Below, piece after piece: positions 44,035-52,470 of a DNA stretch of 64,000 bases (its first letter is position 1; the number at the start of each line of letters is the position of its first letter). A program made the translations under genes and the position numbers. Origin of the DNA: Mesobacillus maritimus (GTDB lineage Bacteria > Bacillota > Bacilli > Bacillales > Cytobacillaceae); NCBI RefSeq assembly GCF_019749255.1, contig NZ_JACWFH010000023.1, positions 20,642 through 84,641 on the forward strand, read 5' to 3'. The notes beneath the pieces are model-generated. The model ran no database searches, was not told the origin of the DNA, and saw only the letters and a list, made by a program, of their open reading frames with translations.

Positions 44035-44180
44035 AATGAACGCACCCCTTTTGAATGGATTGTTTGTTTGTTTGGTTGATTGATTACACCCATAATATAT
44101 CAGTTTTAAAGGTAAAAATGTTATGAATGTGAATAAGTTCACAATACGGTAACAAAGTCTTGTCGGAAATGTGTCAAACA
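44035..44180 (-). promoter_or_regulatory. Upstream region of DoxX copy 1 with Rex/Fnr-like palindrome
   Basis: The palindrome ATGTGAATAAGTTCACAA is at 44127-44144. Flanking conserved blocks are TTGACACATTTCCGACAAG farther out and GATATATTATGGGTG nearer the gene, the latter a plausible -10. The same order is seen upstream of the other two DoxX genes. The arms fit both the Rex consensus (TTGTGAA-N4-TTCACAA) and an Fnr/CRP site (TGTGA-N6-TCACA). Confidence 0.6.
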
Positions 44181-44256
44181 TGATAAGAACAGGCTTCTAG
44201 GGGGGGGAGTACGTAAGGTTATGAGGGTTCTAGTAGTAAAAAATCATTCAACAAAA

Positions 44257-44290
44257 AAAACGACGTCCCTGAATCGCAACGTCGTTTCTT
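44257..44290 (-). terminator. Terminator after the GNAT gene
   Basis: AAACGACGT / ACGTCGTTT hairpin followed on the minus strand by a run of T residues. It lies 60 bp past the stop codon at 44352. Confidence 0.85.
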
Positions 44291-44351
44291 CCACTTGATT
44301 TCTATTTATAAATGGCTCCATCTTTTTAACAATCATCTACAAAAATAGGAA

Positions 44352-45077
44352 TTATTCTTCATCAGCTTTAAGGGTCTTCACCATATAATCATAAGGATGG
44401 TGATTAATTTGAATGACTTTCTCTTTCATGTAGCCTATTCCTTCGTATAGTTTTCTTGCGATTGGATTATCATGCGCAACATTTAAGGAAATTCTGTAAT
44501 CCCCTTTTTGCTGTGCAATTTCTTCTGCTTCTTTTAAAAGCATTGTGCCAATGCCATGTCCCCTAAACCTGTCATCAACACATAAGGTGTCTATATAAAA
44601 ATCCTGTTCATCCGCTTCTTTATCAAACAGAATTGCTTCATCGCTTCTTTTCCTTCTTACATGTTTCAAGATTGGCTGGTCTAAACGAGCAGCATCTTCT
44701 CCTGAATAGGTAATGATGATTCCCGCTACTTCGCCTAATACATCGGCTACCATCATATTTTGAAAACTAAGACGATTATTTTCCTCTCGAAAGAATTGAG
44801 ATAGTGTTTCACGGATTTTTTGTTCTTTCGTTTCTCCAGTTAGTTGCTCTGCAATATCGCTAATGGCGATATGAATCAGTTCTACAGCTTTCTTGGCATC
44901 ACTCTTCACAGCACCTCTTAGCTTCAATTCTCCGGCAATTATTTCTTCCCAAGTAATTCCAAAAGGTGCACCACCCTCTGTGTACCCCGCAATAAAATAA
45001 AAGGTCTCGTCAGTTTCTACCTCAAAAAGGTCGACTGCTTTTCTCTTTTTTGATTTTGATTTTGCTCTTTTTTTCAA
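44352..45077 (-). CDS. GNAT acetyltransferase with an N-terminal extra segment
   Basis: A 241-residue protein. Residues 1-55 (basic head, then DETFYFIAGYTEGGAPFGITWEE) look like a short stand-alone protein of bacilli that I know from other genomes, joined in frame to a GNAT that begins at LKLRGAVKSDAKKAVELIHIAI. The acetyl-CoA core is DFYIDTLCVDDRFRGHGIGTMLLKEAEEIAQQKGDYRISLNVAHDNPIARKLYEGIGYMKEKV. The join may be a natural fusion by loss of a stop codon. Substrate unknown. The N-terminal comparison is from memory. Confidence 0.82.
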   Translation of the reverse strand: MKKRAKSKSKKRKAVDLFEVETDETFYFIAGYTEGGAPFGITWEEIIAGELKLRGAVKSDAKKAVELIHIAISDIAEQLTGETKEQKIRETLSQFFREENNRLSFQNMMVADVLGEVAGIIITYSGEDAARLDQPILKHVRRKRSDEAILFDKEADEQDFYIDTLCVDDRFRGHGIGTMLLKEAEEIAQQKGDYRISLNVAHDNPIARKLYEGIGYMKEKVIQINHHPYDYMVKTLKADEE

Positions 45078-45143
45078 TTGATTTCCCTCGGGTTCTTCTT
45101 TCGTTGGTTTTAAAACAAGTAGCCTTTTCTGTTCATTCTATCA

Positions 45144-46004
45144 CTAAAAATGTACGATCAGCGCCTCAATGACAACCACAATCCAGATAAAAAAGGTAGG
45201 ACCACAAATAATAATCTCAGCAAAATGAAGTTGCAGCACTTTTAATCCATTTTGCTGGGCTTTACGAATACCAAAAAGATCGCCGTTGTTGATGATGTAA
45301 ATATACGCACTAATGACCATCAAACCTGACATGATAAAGGTTATATCTGGCAGAGAAGTAACATATCTTGGGTTTCCACTCACTTCCATATATAGTGGAA
45401 TATCCCACTGCTTACTTAACAAAAAGCTCCCAATCACAAGAACATAAATGATCAATGAAATCGTAAACGGATGACGCCGATAATCAATCCTGTCGTGGAA
45501 CTTTTTCACCTTCCCTTTAAAATCCAGATCATCAGGCTCTTCCACTCTGTCTCCTTTCATCACAAAAAGAAAACCGATGAAGACAATCCCAATGAAAAGA
45601 AATAGTTCAACTAAACGAAATACTAGGGACCAACTGTAAAATGCAGCGAAAACCAATGCTAAAATCGCAACTCCAACTAGCACTTTGTCAACAGGCATCC
45701 TTTGTTGTTCCCATAGATTGATAAACTCTCTGTTATCTCGTTTTTCTACATTTTGAACCTCTTTGTAGGTCGAGAGCTTATTCATCACATAAGCAAGAAC
45801 AACCATACCTAATCCGATCCCAAAGATGATGTATGAAGTTTTAGGATAAACAGACACTCTATCATAATTATTTAAGACCCAGTTGCCACTAAGCGCAACC
45901 ATAAATATTCCAACAAACATTAAATACGAGGATGAATTCCGAATAATTCCACCTCCAGAACTTTTTTGATTATTTTCACCTTCTATTAATCTTATATTCT
46001 CCAA
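45144..46004 (-). CDS. Multi-pass membrane protein, unknown
   Basis: A 286-residue protein with about seven hydrophobic segments: SYLMFVGIFMVALSGNWVL, YIIFGIGLGMVVLAYVM, VLVGVAILALVFAAFYSW, LFLFIGIVFIGFLFVM, FTISLIIYVLVIGSFLL, ITFIMSGLMVISAYIYI and EIIICGPTFFIWIVVVIEAL. The middle loop is charged (KGDRVEEPDDLDFKGKVKKFHDRIDYRRH). No family was recognised. It lies between the GNAT gene and a DoxX gene, all on the minus strand, though both neighbours have their own terminators. Confidence 0.6.
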   Translation of the reverse strand: MENIRLIEGENNQKSSGGGIIRNSSSYLMFVGIFMVALSGNWVLNNYDRVSVYPKTSYIIFGIGLGMVVLAYVMNKLSTYKEVQNVEKRDNREFINLWEQQRMPVDKVLVGVAILALVFAAFYSWSLVFRLVELFLFIGIVFIGFLFVMKGDRVEEPDDLDFKGKVKKFHDRIDYRRHPFTISLIIYVLVIGSFLLSKQWDIPLYMEVSGNPRYVTSLPDITFIMSGLMVISAYIYIINNGDLFGIRKAQQNGLKVLQLHFAEIIICGPTFFIWIVVVIEALIVHF

Positions 46005-46242
46005 AGTAAGTTCCTTTACTTATTTACCACCATTAATAAAATATAAAGTCTTTTCCTTGAAAAAAAGATAGAGAAGCTTTTTCTTATAGTTTATTTAATC
46101 TTAACACAGTATCTACGTTCTTTAGAGTTCCCTTCTTTCGGATAGATAAGACACACTGGCACCCTACTCTATTTCATTCTATGTATATGGTATTCTTTTT
46201 TTCCCGAACAAGAAACACCGTCCCACCTAATTTTATCCAAAA

Positions 46243-46279
46243 TAAAAATCCCGTAGAGATTGTTCCCTACAGGATTGAT
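46243..46279. terminator. Terminator of DoxX copy 2
   Basis: AATCCCGTAG / CTACAGGATT hairpin, same design as the other DoxX terminators. Confidence 0.75.
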
Positions 46280-46292
46280 TGTATAGATTATG

Positions 46293-46808
46293 TTAGGCAG
46301 CCGTTTTTACCTTTACTTCCGCCTTTTTATTGAAGGTTTTGCGAAGGAACGGAACCACCCAGCGGTCTAAACCATAATGTGCTGCGTTGTACCCTGCAAA
46401 AAGGATAATAAATCCAAAGAAGATGTCTGTTGGGTTATGAGATACCGTTCCAGCTAAGAAAAAGCTGAAGTTCATGAAAAGTCCAAAGAACATCGCAGCG
46501 GTTGTTAAGCAACCAAGAAGCAAGCCTAATCCAACTAAAAACTCACCAAGCGGGACAATAAAGTTGAACAATTCAATGTTTGGCAGTGCAAAGGTTTCTA
46601 GGAAGTTTACATACCAGCTATACACAGGCGCTCCATCTGGACCAGTAACAGGATTGGCAATCGCCCCTTTAATAAATCCAGATGCATCAAATCCACCACC
46701 AGTTAGTTTCCCCCAACCTGCTGTCATCCAGTTATACCCAAGCCAGATTCGAATGACTGCTAGAATGCCAGCTGCAATTTTGTTTTCTCTTAATATATTT
46801 GCGAACAT
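46293..46808 (-). CDS. DoxX-family membrane protein, copy 2
   Basis: 171 residues starting MFANILRENKIAAGILAVIR at ATG 46808, behind GGGGAG. It differs from copy 1 in only a handful of residues (IELFNF for IDLFNI, GLFMNF for GLVMNF, C-terminus KVKTAA). Such conservation at DNA as well as protein level suggests recent duplication or gene conversion. The same Rex/Fnr-like palindrome is upstream. Function as for copy 1: a small redox-linked membrane protein, possibly quinone-related. Confidence 0.9.
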   Translation of the reverse strand: MFANILRENKIAAGILAVIRIWLGYNWMTAGWGKLTGGGFDASGFIKGAIANPVTGPDGAPVYSWYVNFLETFALPNIELFNFIVPLGEFLVGLGLLLGCLTTAAMFFGLFMNFSFFLAGTVSHNPTDIFFGFIILFAGYNAAHYGLDRWVVPFLRKTFNKKAEVKVKTAA

Positions 46809-46950
46809 AGTGAACGCTCCCCTTTTTAATAAAATGTTTGTTTGATTGATTACACTCATAATATATCAGTTTCCAAGGTAAAAATGTTGCATTTGTGAAT
46901 CAGTTCACAATTTGTTAAAAACATCTTGTCGGAAATGTGTCAATCATGCT
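46809..46950 (-). promoter_or_regulatory. Upstream region of DoxX copy 2 with Rex/Fnr-like palindrome
   Basis: TTGTGAATCAGTTCACAA at 46893-46910 has perfect 7-bp arms. The TTGACACATTTCCGACAAG block and GATATATTATGAG are conserved around it as in copies 1 and 3. The remainder of the gap to 47213 holds no recognised feature beyond a short GGAGT/ACTCC hairpin near 47175. Confidence 0.65.
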
Positions 46951-47213
46951 ACATGACTGGGATTTGGTAGAATCGTTATCAGGAGCACAGTTGCTGCTGC
47001 TTCACTTCGAGAATAACTCTAAACGTATGATTTAGCTTTCAATCATGGCTAATTCCACCCTATAGAATAAACCGATTATGCATTCCCCTTTTGAAATAGC
47101 CAATCTCTTTATGTTTATTAGTGTAAAAATAGGAATAAAAGAAGAAGTTTTTCTCTAAGCTATGAATAGGAATGGAGTGAGGAGTCACTCCTCCTAAAAA
47201 GGAGTTGAGAGAA

Positions 47214-47594
47214 GTGTTTAGTAGAGTCGGTCAGATTATGTTGTATGTCAATAATCAAGATGAGGCTGTAGATTTTTGGACTAAAAAATTAGGTTTTGTG
47301 GTGATTGCTGAAGAAGAGCTCGAGCAGGGATTTAGATGGATAGAAATTACGCCACAGAAAGGTGCCGAAACTAGCATTATTCTGCACGATAAGAAATTTG
47401 TGGCGGAAATGTCTCCTGGTGTAAATCTTGACACTCCTTCTTTAATGTTTTACACAGAAAACCTCGAACAATTACACCAAGACCTATCACATAAAAATAT
47501 CACTGTTGGAGAAATCACTACTATGCCATCTGGCAAAGTATTTAACTTTGCAGATAATGAAGAAAGTTATTTTGCAGTAATGGAACGAAGATAG
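47214..47594 (+). CDS. VOC (glyoxalase) family protein
   Basis: About 126 residues. GTG 47214 is nine bases from AAAAAGGAG; the upstream TTG at 47205 is too close. The VOC fold starts VGQIMLYVNNQDEAVDFWTKKLGFVVIAEEELEQGFRWIEITPQKGAETSIILHDKK and ends IKNI-type pairing with VFNFADNEESYFAVMER. A metal-binding or substrate role cannot be told. It converges on the DUF2200 gene with a shared terminator. Confidence 0.85.
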   Translation: MFSRVGQIMLYVNNQDEAVDFWTKKLGFVVIAEEELEQGFRWIEITPQKGAETSIILHDKKFVAEMSPGVNLDTPSLMFYTENLEQLHQDLSHKNITVGEITTMPSGKVFNFADNEESYFAVMERR

Positions 47595-47623
47595 ATTCAA
47601 ACTAAAAGGCATACAATTCACTA

Positions 47624-47684
47624 AAAACGAAAACTCGCCAACTATCTCCTCTAATTTTGATAGGAGCTAGCATTGGCGAGTTTT
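47624..47684. terminator. Shared terminator between convergent genes
   Basis: AAAACTCGCCAA and TTGGCGAGTTTTTTTT form a strong stem. An inner stem TATC/GATA with TCCT/AGGA lies in the loop. Confidence 0.85.
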
Positions 47685-47697
47685 TTTTCCAGAATGA

Positions 47698-48048
47698 TTA
47701 TGCTCGTAAAATCTTCTCCATCGCTTTTCCTTTTGCCAACTCGTCGATTAGTTTATCTAAGTAGCGAATATCCTGCATGGTTGGCTCTTCGATCTCTTCC
47801 ACTCGGACACCGCAGATTACACCTTTGATCAATGCTCGCGAAGGATTCAGTTGGGGAGCTTCCGCAAAGAACGTCTCAAAGTCAGTTTGTTTTTCTAGTT
47901 GAGCTTCTAACTCTTCCTGACTATACCCTGTTAACCAAGTGATGATTTCATCCACTTCTTCCTTTGTCCGTCCTTTTTTCTCCGCCTTTGCAATATAAAG
48001 GGGATAGACTTTTCCGACGCTCATTGTGTAAATCCTTTGGTTGTTCAT
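47698..48048 (-). CDS. DUF2200 protein
   Basis: About 116 residues from ATG 48048 ([19 protein letters not shown]), behind GGAGGGG. It matches DUF2200, small cytosolic proteins with [37 protein letters not shown] and a C-terminal [21 protein letters not shown] helix. The family often occurs near or within stress and resistance loci, but has no assigned function. It lies 37 bp downstream of an AHSA1-like gene in the same direction, so they may be co-transcribed. Confidence 0.85.
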   Translation of the reverse strand: MNNQRIYTMSVGKVYPLYIAKAEKKGRTKEEVDEIITWLTGYSQEELEAQLEKQTDFETFFAEAPQLNPSRALIKGVICGVRVEEIEEPTMQDIRYLDKLIDELAKGKAMEKILRA

Positions 48049-48084
48049 GAACACCCCTCCTCTATTTTATTCCATACCTTCGAC

Positions 48085-48564
48085 CTAATTTAAATGAAAT
48101 GCATCTCGATAATACTCCCTTAACTCAGGTGCATTCTCCTTCCATTCAACAGGTTGTTTGTTGACCAACTGATGAAGGACATCCAGACAACGATGCCATC
48201 CGGCCGCAACAGACACCACCATATCGCTTTCGTCAAATGTATGAGTAAAAACCATTGTATATCCTTCATTCTCATCTCGTAATGAAATATGGACCAAATC
48301 CTCAACCTCATGAAACGCAAAGGTATGGGGGCTAATAAGATCTGTTATGATCCCTTCATATGTGGAGCCTTCCCCGTCATCAAAGAAAATCTTTCCTCCA
48401 ATTCTTAGGTCCATCTCACCTGTTGCAAAAGGATACCATAGGGAGAAAATACTAGGGTTCGTTATGTCTTGGAAAACCTCTTCACGAGGAAGAGTGAAAG
48501 ATCGTTCAAACCTTAAAGCATAACGACCGAATCCTTTATGCAGCGTTCCATATGTATTGATCAT
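48085..48564 (-). CDS. SRPBCC/AHSA1-like domain protein
   Basis: A 159-residue protein of the START/Bet v1-like superfamily, AHSA1 branch. The domain runs from LRFERSFTLPREEVFQDITNPSIFSLWYPFATGEMDLRIGGKIFFDDGEGSTYEGIITDLISPHTFAFHE to GWHRCLDVLHQLVNKQPVEW. These proteins bind hydrophobic ligands or act in toxin or antibiotic responses; the precise role is unknown. Start ATG 48564 follows GGAGGG. Likely in a two-gene operon with the DUF2200 gene. Confidence 0.87.
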   Translation of the reverse strand: MINTYGTLHKGFGRYALRFERSFTLPREEVFQDITNPSIFSLWYPFATGEMDLRIGGKIFFDDGEGSTYEGIITDLISPHTFAFHEVEDLVHISLRDENEGYTMVFTHTFDESDMVVSVAAGWHRCLDVLHQLVNKQPVEWKENAPELREYYRDAFHLN

Positions 48565-48667
48565 GTAACCCTCCTATCGATTAAGTGCCTAGTAGGCCCT
48601 GATCTATTCAATCATCCTGACAAACAATTAGCTGATTTGATTTGTTCACTATTTACTGTCTACAAGA

Positions 48668-48955
48668 TTACTCTTTAAATGCTAATCCTGCTTCTTCTAA
48701 GGAAGTTCTCAAAGGTGGCAAGGAAGCGGGTCCAATGCCATGGATGTTGAGAATTTCTTTTTCGGTGTACTGCGAGAGTTTTTCCAAAGTATCAATCCCT
48801 TCGTGAACTAAGGCATTTCTGGCCGGCGAACTTATCTTTGATAGAAAGCCACTCTTAGGTTTATTCTCTCTATCACAAGTAGGGCAACTCCTACAATCAC
48901 TACTTTTATAATACCGATGTCCTTTTTCACAGACCCTTAGACTCTTTTCTGTCAA
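48668..48955 (-). CDS. Zinc-ribbon plus RNA-polymerase-alpha-CTD-like protein
   Basis: A 95-residue protein. The N-terminal part has CEKGHRYYKSSDCRSCPTCDRE, a cysteine pattern of a zinc ribbon. The C-terminal 60 residues (SSPARNALVHEGIDTLEKLSQYTEKEILNIHGIGPASLPPLRTSLEEAGLAF) match the helix-hairpin-helix DNA-binding domain of the RNA polymerase alpha subunit. It may bind DNA as a small regulator. Start ATG or nearby at 48955 follows AAGGAGGG. No operon partner is evident. Confidence 0.85.
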   Translation of the reverse strand: MTEKSLRVCEKGHRYYKSSDCRSCPTCDRENKPKSGFLSKISSPARNALVHEGIDTLEKLSQYTEKEILNIHGIGPASLPPLRTSLEEAGLAFKE

Positions 48956-49092
48956 AACAGCCCCTCCTTAAAAGTCAGCGGAACAGGTTCATTGTTTGAC
49001 AGACCTACCTAATCTGCGACGATGTACCTGACCCCTTTTTCCTTACTTAACCGTTCTATACCTATTGAAAATTTCCTCCCTCAATCTATTCT

Positions 49093-49386
49093 TCAGAACG
49101 GTAAATCCTCCAAAGGAATGATTGACGATTTGTCTACTTTTTTCTTTTTCATTGTCTCTTTATTAGGCGTTGGTTTTACAGTTACTCTTTTCCCAAACTT
49201 ACTTTCATACAATTCTCGAAGCCACAAATGTACTGGTGCTTTCCATTTCTGATCAGGTGTAGGAATATTTTTAAGTAGACTCTTAGGTGTTAATCCCAGT
49301 TCCTTCGCCATTTGAATATCAGCCTCGTTTAGCCGACAGCGCTTTTTCGCCTCTTCCCAGCCTTCCGTATTTTTTCTATTCCCCAC
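49093..49386 (-). CDS. Conserved small basic protein, unknown
   Basis: A 97-residue cytosolic protein. It begins MGNRKNTEGWEEAKKRCRLNEADIQMAKELGLTPKSLLKNIPTPDQKWKAPVHLWLRELYESKFG and ends with a lysine-rich tail. The sequence ELGLTPKSLLKNIP...WKAPVHLWLRELYE looks like a conserved helical domain I have seen in Bacillus hypothetical proteins, but no function is known to me. Start ATG 49386 has GGAGG-like GGGAGGC upstream. Isolated gene. Confidence 0.6.
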   Translation of the reverse strand: MGNRKNTEGWEEAKKRCRLNEADIQMAKELGLTPKSLLKNIPTPDQKWKAPVHLWLRELYESKFGKRVTVKPTPNKETMKKKKVDKSSIIPLEDLPF

Positions 49387-49658
49387 TTCATTAGCCTCCC
49401 GTTTGCCATGTGTCCTAAAATTTTAACAAAAATCACACATAAAAACTACAAACGAGGGCATCGCATGCTAGGCACTGCTCGAGAATCTGTTATACACATG
49501 AAGTTCCTTCGATTCTATAAGGAAAAATGCGCATAGCACCAAGCACTGTTGTTTTGAATAGACCGAGTTTTTCTAGGAACCTTGATTTTTTCTTGTAAAA
49601 AGTCTTATTTCTTGCCTAACTGTAAAAACTAAAGATAAGATTCTGCTAGGAGGGATAT

Positions 49659-50306
49659 ATGATTCGAACATGGTTAGGTGTTGTCTTTATAATTTTCATT
49701 GCAAGTTTTAGCTCTATTGCCTATTTAGTTGAAATGGAAAAGCTCATTCATTTTGATCATCACATTATTTCGTTTGTACAGGGTTTTGAAGCAGAATACT
49801 TAACGGCAATTATGATCTTTTTTAGTTTTATCGGTGATACTGTCCCAGTCATTGTTATCACCTTATTATCGGCCTTCTTTCTCTATCGTGTCCTCCGTCA
49901 CCGAAGAGAAGTTCTTCTACTGTTAAGTACAATGATAGGCTCGACGCTCTTAAATGTATTGCTGAAGTACATCTTCCAAAGAACTCGTCCAGATATCAAC
50001 CAACTTGTCTTCGAAGAAGGGTTTAGTTTTCCAAGTGGACATTCCATGGCCGCTTTTTCCTTATACGGTATTTTAACCTTCCTGCTTTGGCGACATATCA
50101 AATCTAGAGGTGGCCGTGGAACACTACTCATTTTCAATAGTTTGATGATCCTATTAATTGGATTGAGTCGAATTTATCTAGGAGTTCACTACCCGTCAGA
50201 CGTCATCGCTGCCTATGCAGCAAGTGGATTTTGGCTGTTTACAGTCATTTGGATCTACCAATGGCTACAAGAAAGACGATACAAAACAGCTGCAGCTGGG
50301 ACATAG
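49659..50306 (+). CDS. PAP2-family phosphatase
   Basis: A 215-residue membrane phosphatase with about six helices. The three PAP2 motifs are KYIFQRTRPD, FPSGHSMAAF and SRIYLGVHYPSDV, holding the catalytic His and nucleophilic His. It dephosphorylates a lipid phosphate such as phosphatidylglycerol phosphate or undecaprenyl pyrophosphate at the outer face. Start ATG 49659 follows TAGGAGGG. The terminal residues AGT and the stop codon come from a GGGACATAG repeat (50298-50324), so the tail may not be ancestral. Confidence 0.93.
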   Translation: MIRTWLGVVFIIFIASFSSIAYLVEMEKLIHFDHHIISFVQGFEAEYLTAIMIFFSFIGDTVPVIVITLLSAFFLYRVLRHRREVLLLLSTMIGSTLLNVLLKYIFQRTRPDINQLVFEEGFSFPSGHSMAAFSLYGILTFLLWRHIKSRGGRGTLLIFNSLMILLIGLSRIYLGVHYPSDVIAAYAASGFWLFTVIWIYQWLQERRYKTAAAGT

Positions 50307-50324
50307 GGACAGGCACTCTGTCCC
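50298..50324. repeat. GGGACA-type hairpin repeat supplying the PAP2 stop codon
   Basis: GGGACATAGGGACAGG followed by CACTCTGTCCC. GGGACA pairs with TGTCCC. The TAG inside it is the stop of the PAP2 gene, as in the AhpD-like gene at 24219. Confidence 0.7.
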
Positions 50325-50336
50325 AAACCTAAACGC

Positions 50337-50376
50337 AAAAAAATCCTGTAGAAATGGTTCCCTACAGGATTTTTTG
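50337..50376. terminator. Terminator shared by the PAP2 gene and DoxX copy 3
   Basis: AAATCCTGTAG / CTACAGGATTT with a run of A on one side and T on the other, so it works in both directions. Confidence 0.85.
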
Positions 50377-50386
50377 ATTCTTAAGG

Positions 50387-50902
50387 TTAAGCTGTTGCTT
50401 TGACGTTAGTTTCACCCTTTTTGTTAACTGTTTTGCGAAGGAACGGAACCACCCAGCGGTCTAAACCATAATGTGCTGCGTTGTAACCAGCAAATAGGAT
50501 GATCGCTCCAAAGAAGATATCTGTTGGGTTATGAGATACAGTCCCAGCTAAGAAAAAGCTGAAGTTCATCACAAGTCCAAAGAACATCGCAGCAGTTGTT
50601 AAGCAACCAAGAAGTAAGCCTAAGCCAACTAAAAACTCACCAAGCGGGACAATAAAGTTGAACAATTCAATGTTTGGCAATGCAAAGGTTTCTAGGAAGT
50701 TTACATACCAGCTATAAACAGGCGCTCCGTCTGGACCTGTAACAGGATTGGCAATCGCTCCTTTTATAAATCCAGATGCATCAAATCCTCCACCGGTTAA
50801 TTTTCCCCAACCTGCAGTCATCCAGTTATAGCCAAGCCAGATTCGAATGACTGCTAGAATCCCAGCTGCGATTTTATTTTCTCTTAACATATTTGCGAAC
50901 AT
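50387..50902 (-). CDS. DoxX-family membrane protein, copy 3
   Basis: 171 residues, MFANMLRENKIAAGILAVIR onward, ATG 50902 behind GGGGAG. It has the same four helices and differs from copies 1 and 2 by a few residues (tail VNKKGETNVKATA). With its own palindrome and terminator it repeats the complete regulatory-gene-terminator unit seen at 43519 and 46293. Why a genome keeps three copies in 7 kb is not known; dosage under low-oxygen or reducing conditions is one possibility. Confidence 0.9.
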   Translation of the reverse strand: MFANMLRENKIAAGILAVIRIWLGYNWMTAGWGKLTGGGFDASGFIKGAIANPVTGPDGAPVYSWYVNFLETFALPNIELFNFIVPLGEFLVGLGLLLGCLTTAAMFFGLVMNFSFFLAGTVSHNPTDIFFGAIILFAGYNAAHYGLDRWVVPFLRKTVNKKGETNVKATA

Positions 50903-51045
50903 AATGAACGCTCCCCTTTTTAATGAAATATTTGTTTTTGTTTGATTACACTCATAATATATCAGTTTCCAAGGTGAAAATGTTAGGATTGTGAATTAGT
51001 TCACAATTTGTTAAAAACATCTTGTCGGAAATGTGTCAATCCATC
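50903..51045 (-). promoter_or_regulatory. Upstream region of DoxX copy 3 with Rex/Fnr-like palindrome
   Basis: TTGTGAATTAGTTCACAA at 50989-51006 has perfect 7-bp arms, with the TTGACACATTTCCGACAAG and GATATATTATGAG blocks at the same distances as in copy 2. Confidence 0.65.
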
Positions 51046-51176
51046 CATAAGGAGCAACGAGAAGTATAAAGCTATCCTCTACGCTAGCAAACTAGGCCCC
51101 TCCCCCCACAAGAAGGCTTGTATAGGATTCATTTTTTATAAGAGGTTACTCCCTTAATAGCCTCTAAGGAAATGCC

Positions 51177-51770
51177 CTATTCCGTTTTAGCTCTAAAGCT
51201 CCATTTTGTTGATTTACTTAAGAAGATAAAAAAGTCCGTTAACCATTTAGAGATTAAGGCGACAAACACATATCCCGCAAAAAGCAATAAAAAATTCTCT
51301 TTTCCCGGAAAATGAAACAACCCAATCCCAACCATAAGTGGTTTCATAAAAAAAGCTAGCAGGAAGCATAAAGGAAGCATCCAAAGATAATAATTCTTCT
51401 CTCTGTTCAATATGAATTGGTAATAGAGCATATAAATGACCGGTACCAATGAAGCATCAAGCGTAAAATTAGAAGGAAGGATCGCGAGAAGTTTATATGG
51501 ATAAAACCATATTCCTTTTTCCGTCCCAATGATATCGGTGTACGCAAAAAATACATGCACACTATACCCATAAAATCCAAGATGGAAAGCTTTTCTTCGA
51601 TCAATAAAGAGAACCAGGATAACAAGTGGAATAACCAACATAGCAAGGACAATCCAAACCTGCCAATGTGAGAAATTAGAGAACTCATGCCAATACTCAA
51701 ATAATCTGTTGTTTTGCTCAACTTCCGCTTTTACAATCTGATCTATCCGTTCTAGTTGGCCATTCTTCAC
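51177..51770 (-). CDS. CBO0543-family membrane protein
   Basis: About 197 residues from GTG 51770, behind GGAGGA with six-base spacing; the frame upstream to 51800 is less likely. Six hydrophobic segments, among them WQVWIVLAMLVIPLVILVLFIDRRK and NYYLWMLPLCFLLAFFMKPLMVGIG, match the CBO0543 family of Firmicutes. Its characteristic loop FYGYSVHVFFAYTDIIGTEKGIWFYPYKLLAILPSNFTLDASLVPVIYML is present. Function unknown; the family is found in spore-formers. Confidence 0.82.
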   Translation of the reverse strand: MKNGQLERIDQIVKAEVEQNNRLFEYWHEFSNFSHWQVWIVLAMLVIPLVILVLFIDRRKAFHLGFYGYSVHVFFAYTDIIGTEKGIWFYPYKLLAILPSNFTLDASLVPVIYMLYYQFILNREKNYYLWMLPLCFLLAFFMKPLMVGIGLFHFPGKENFLLLFAGYVFVALISKWLTDFFIFLSKSTKWSFRAKTE

Positions 51771-52470
51771 GATGTCTCCTCCATTTACCTTTACTCTCAT
51801 TTGCTATTTGTAGGTTGCCCCTTTTGATCGATTAATTTCCATATTTTTTACAAATTAAAGAAAACAAAGAGAAGCATCCTTATAGGAATAACAATGGCAT
51901 TTTTGTACACTGAAGTTCATTTCTCACCAACAAATTGTCTAAATCTACATTAAAAGAAAGTGGAATATCATCAGTGTGTTAATAAAGATCGTTATACTAA
52001 CTTGAAGGGAATTTTCCCATGAAAGGCTCTCTATTTGGGGCAACATGTTAAAAGAAGTTTGTCAATGAAAAGTACTCTTAAAAAGAAGCAGAATGGAATC
52101 ATTAAACCCACTTTACCCTCCATATTAAAAACACATACAATCTTCTTAATCAAAATAACAAAAACAAAACCCAGTCCTTCAGGCTGAGTTAGAACAGATC
52201 TTATCCCTACTAATACGTTTTCAAAAGTACGTCTCTAAATCCTATAAAAAAAAATTTATTGAGCCAATGCACCATTTATCAGAGTGAGATAGTAGCATTA
52301 TTTCATTCTTCAAAAACATGGTTGCGGTGCTTTTCTTTTTCAAAAGACAATTTTTTCGTAGGGCTAAAGAAACAAATGGGGAGTAAAAATAAAGTTCCTT
52401 CCCTCTACCTGCATCCTAAAAAAAGCATTCCAAAGTTTCCATAGCCCTCGAAAGTTGCGGCATCGGGCAC
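51771..52470. other. 700-bp gap without a supported gene
   Basis: AT-rich DNA with no ribosome binding site in front of any long frame. A 61-codon frame at 52259-52444 starts with TTG and has no support. A short hairpin (CCCAGTCC TTCAGGCTGAG region, near 52168-52190) has no clear T-run. Possibly the remains of a deleted gene. Confidence 0.4.

Noticed and set aside
52259..52444. 61-codon ORF on the plus strand
   Set aside because: TTG start with no Shine-Dalgarno sequence and low-complexity composition; not supported.
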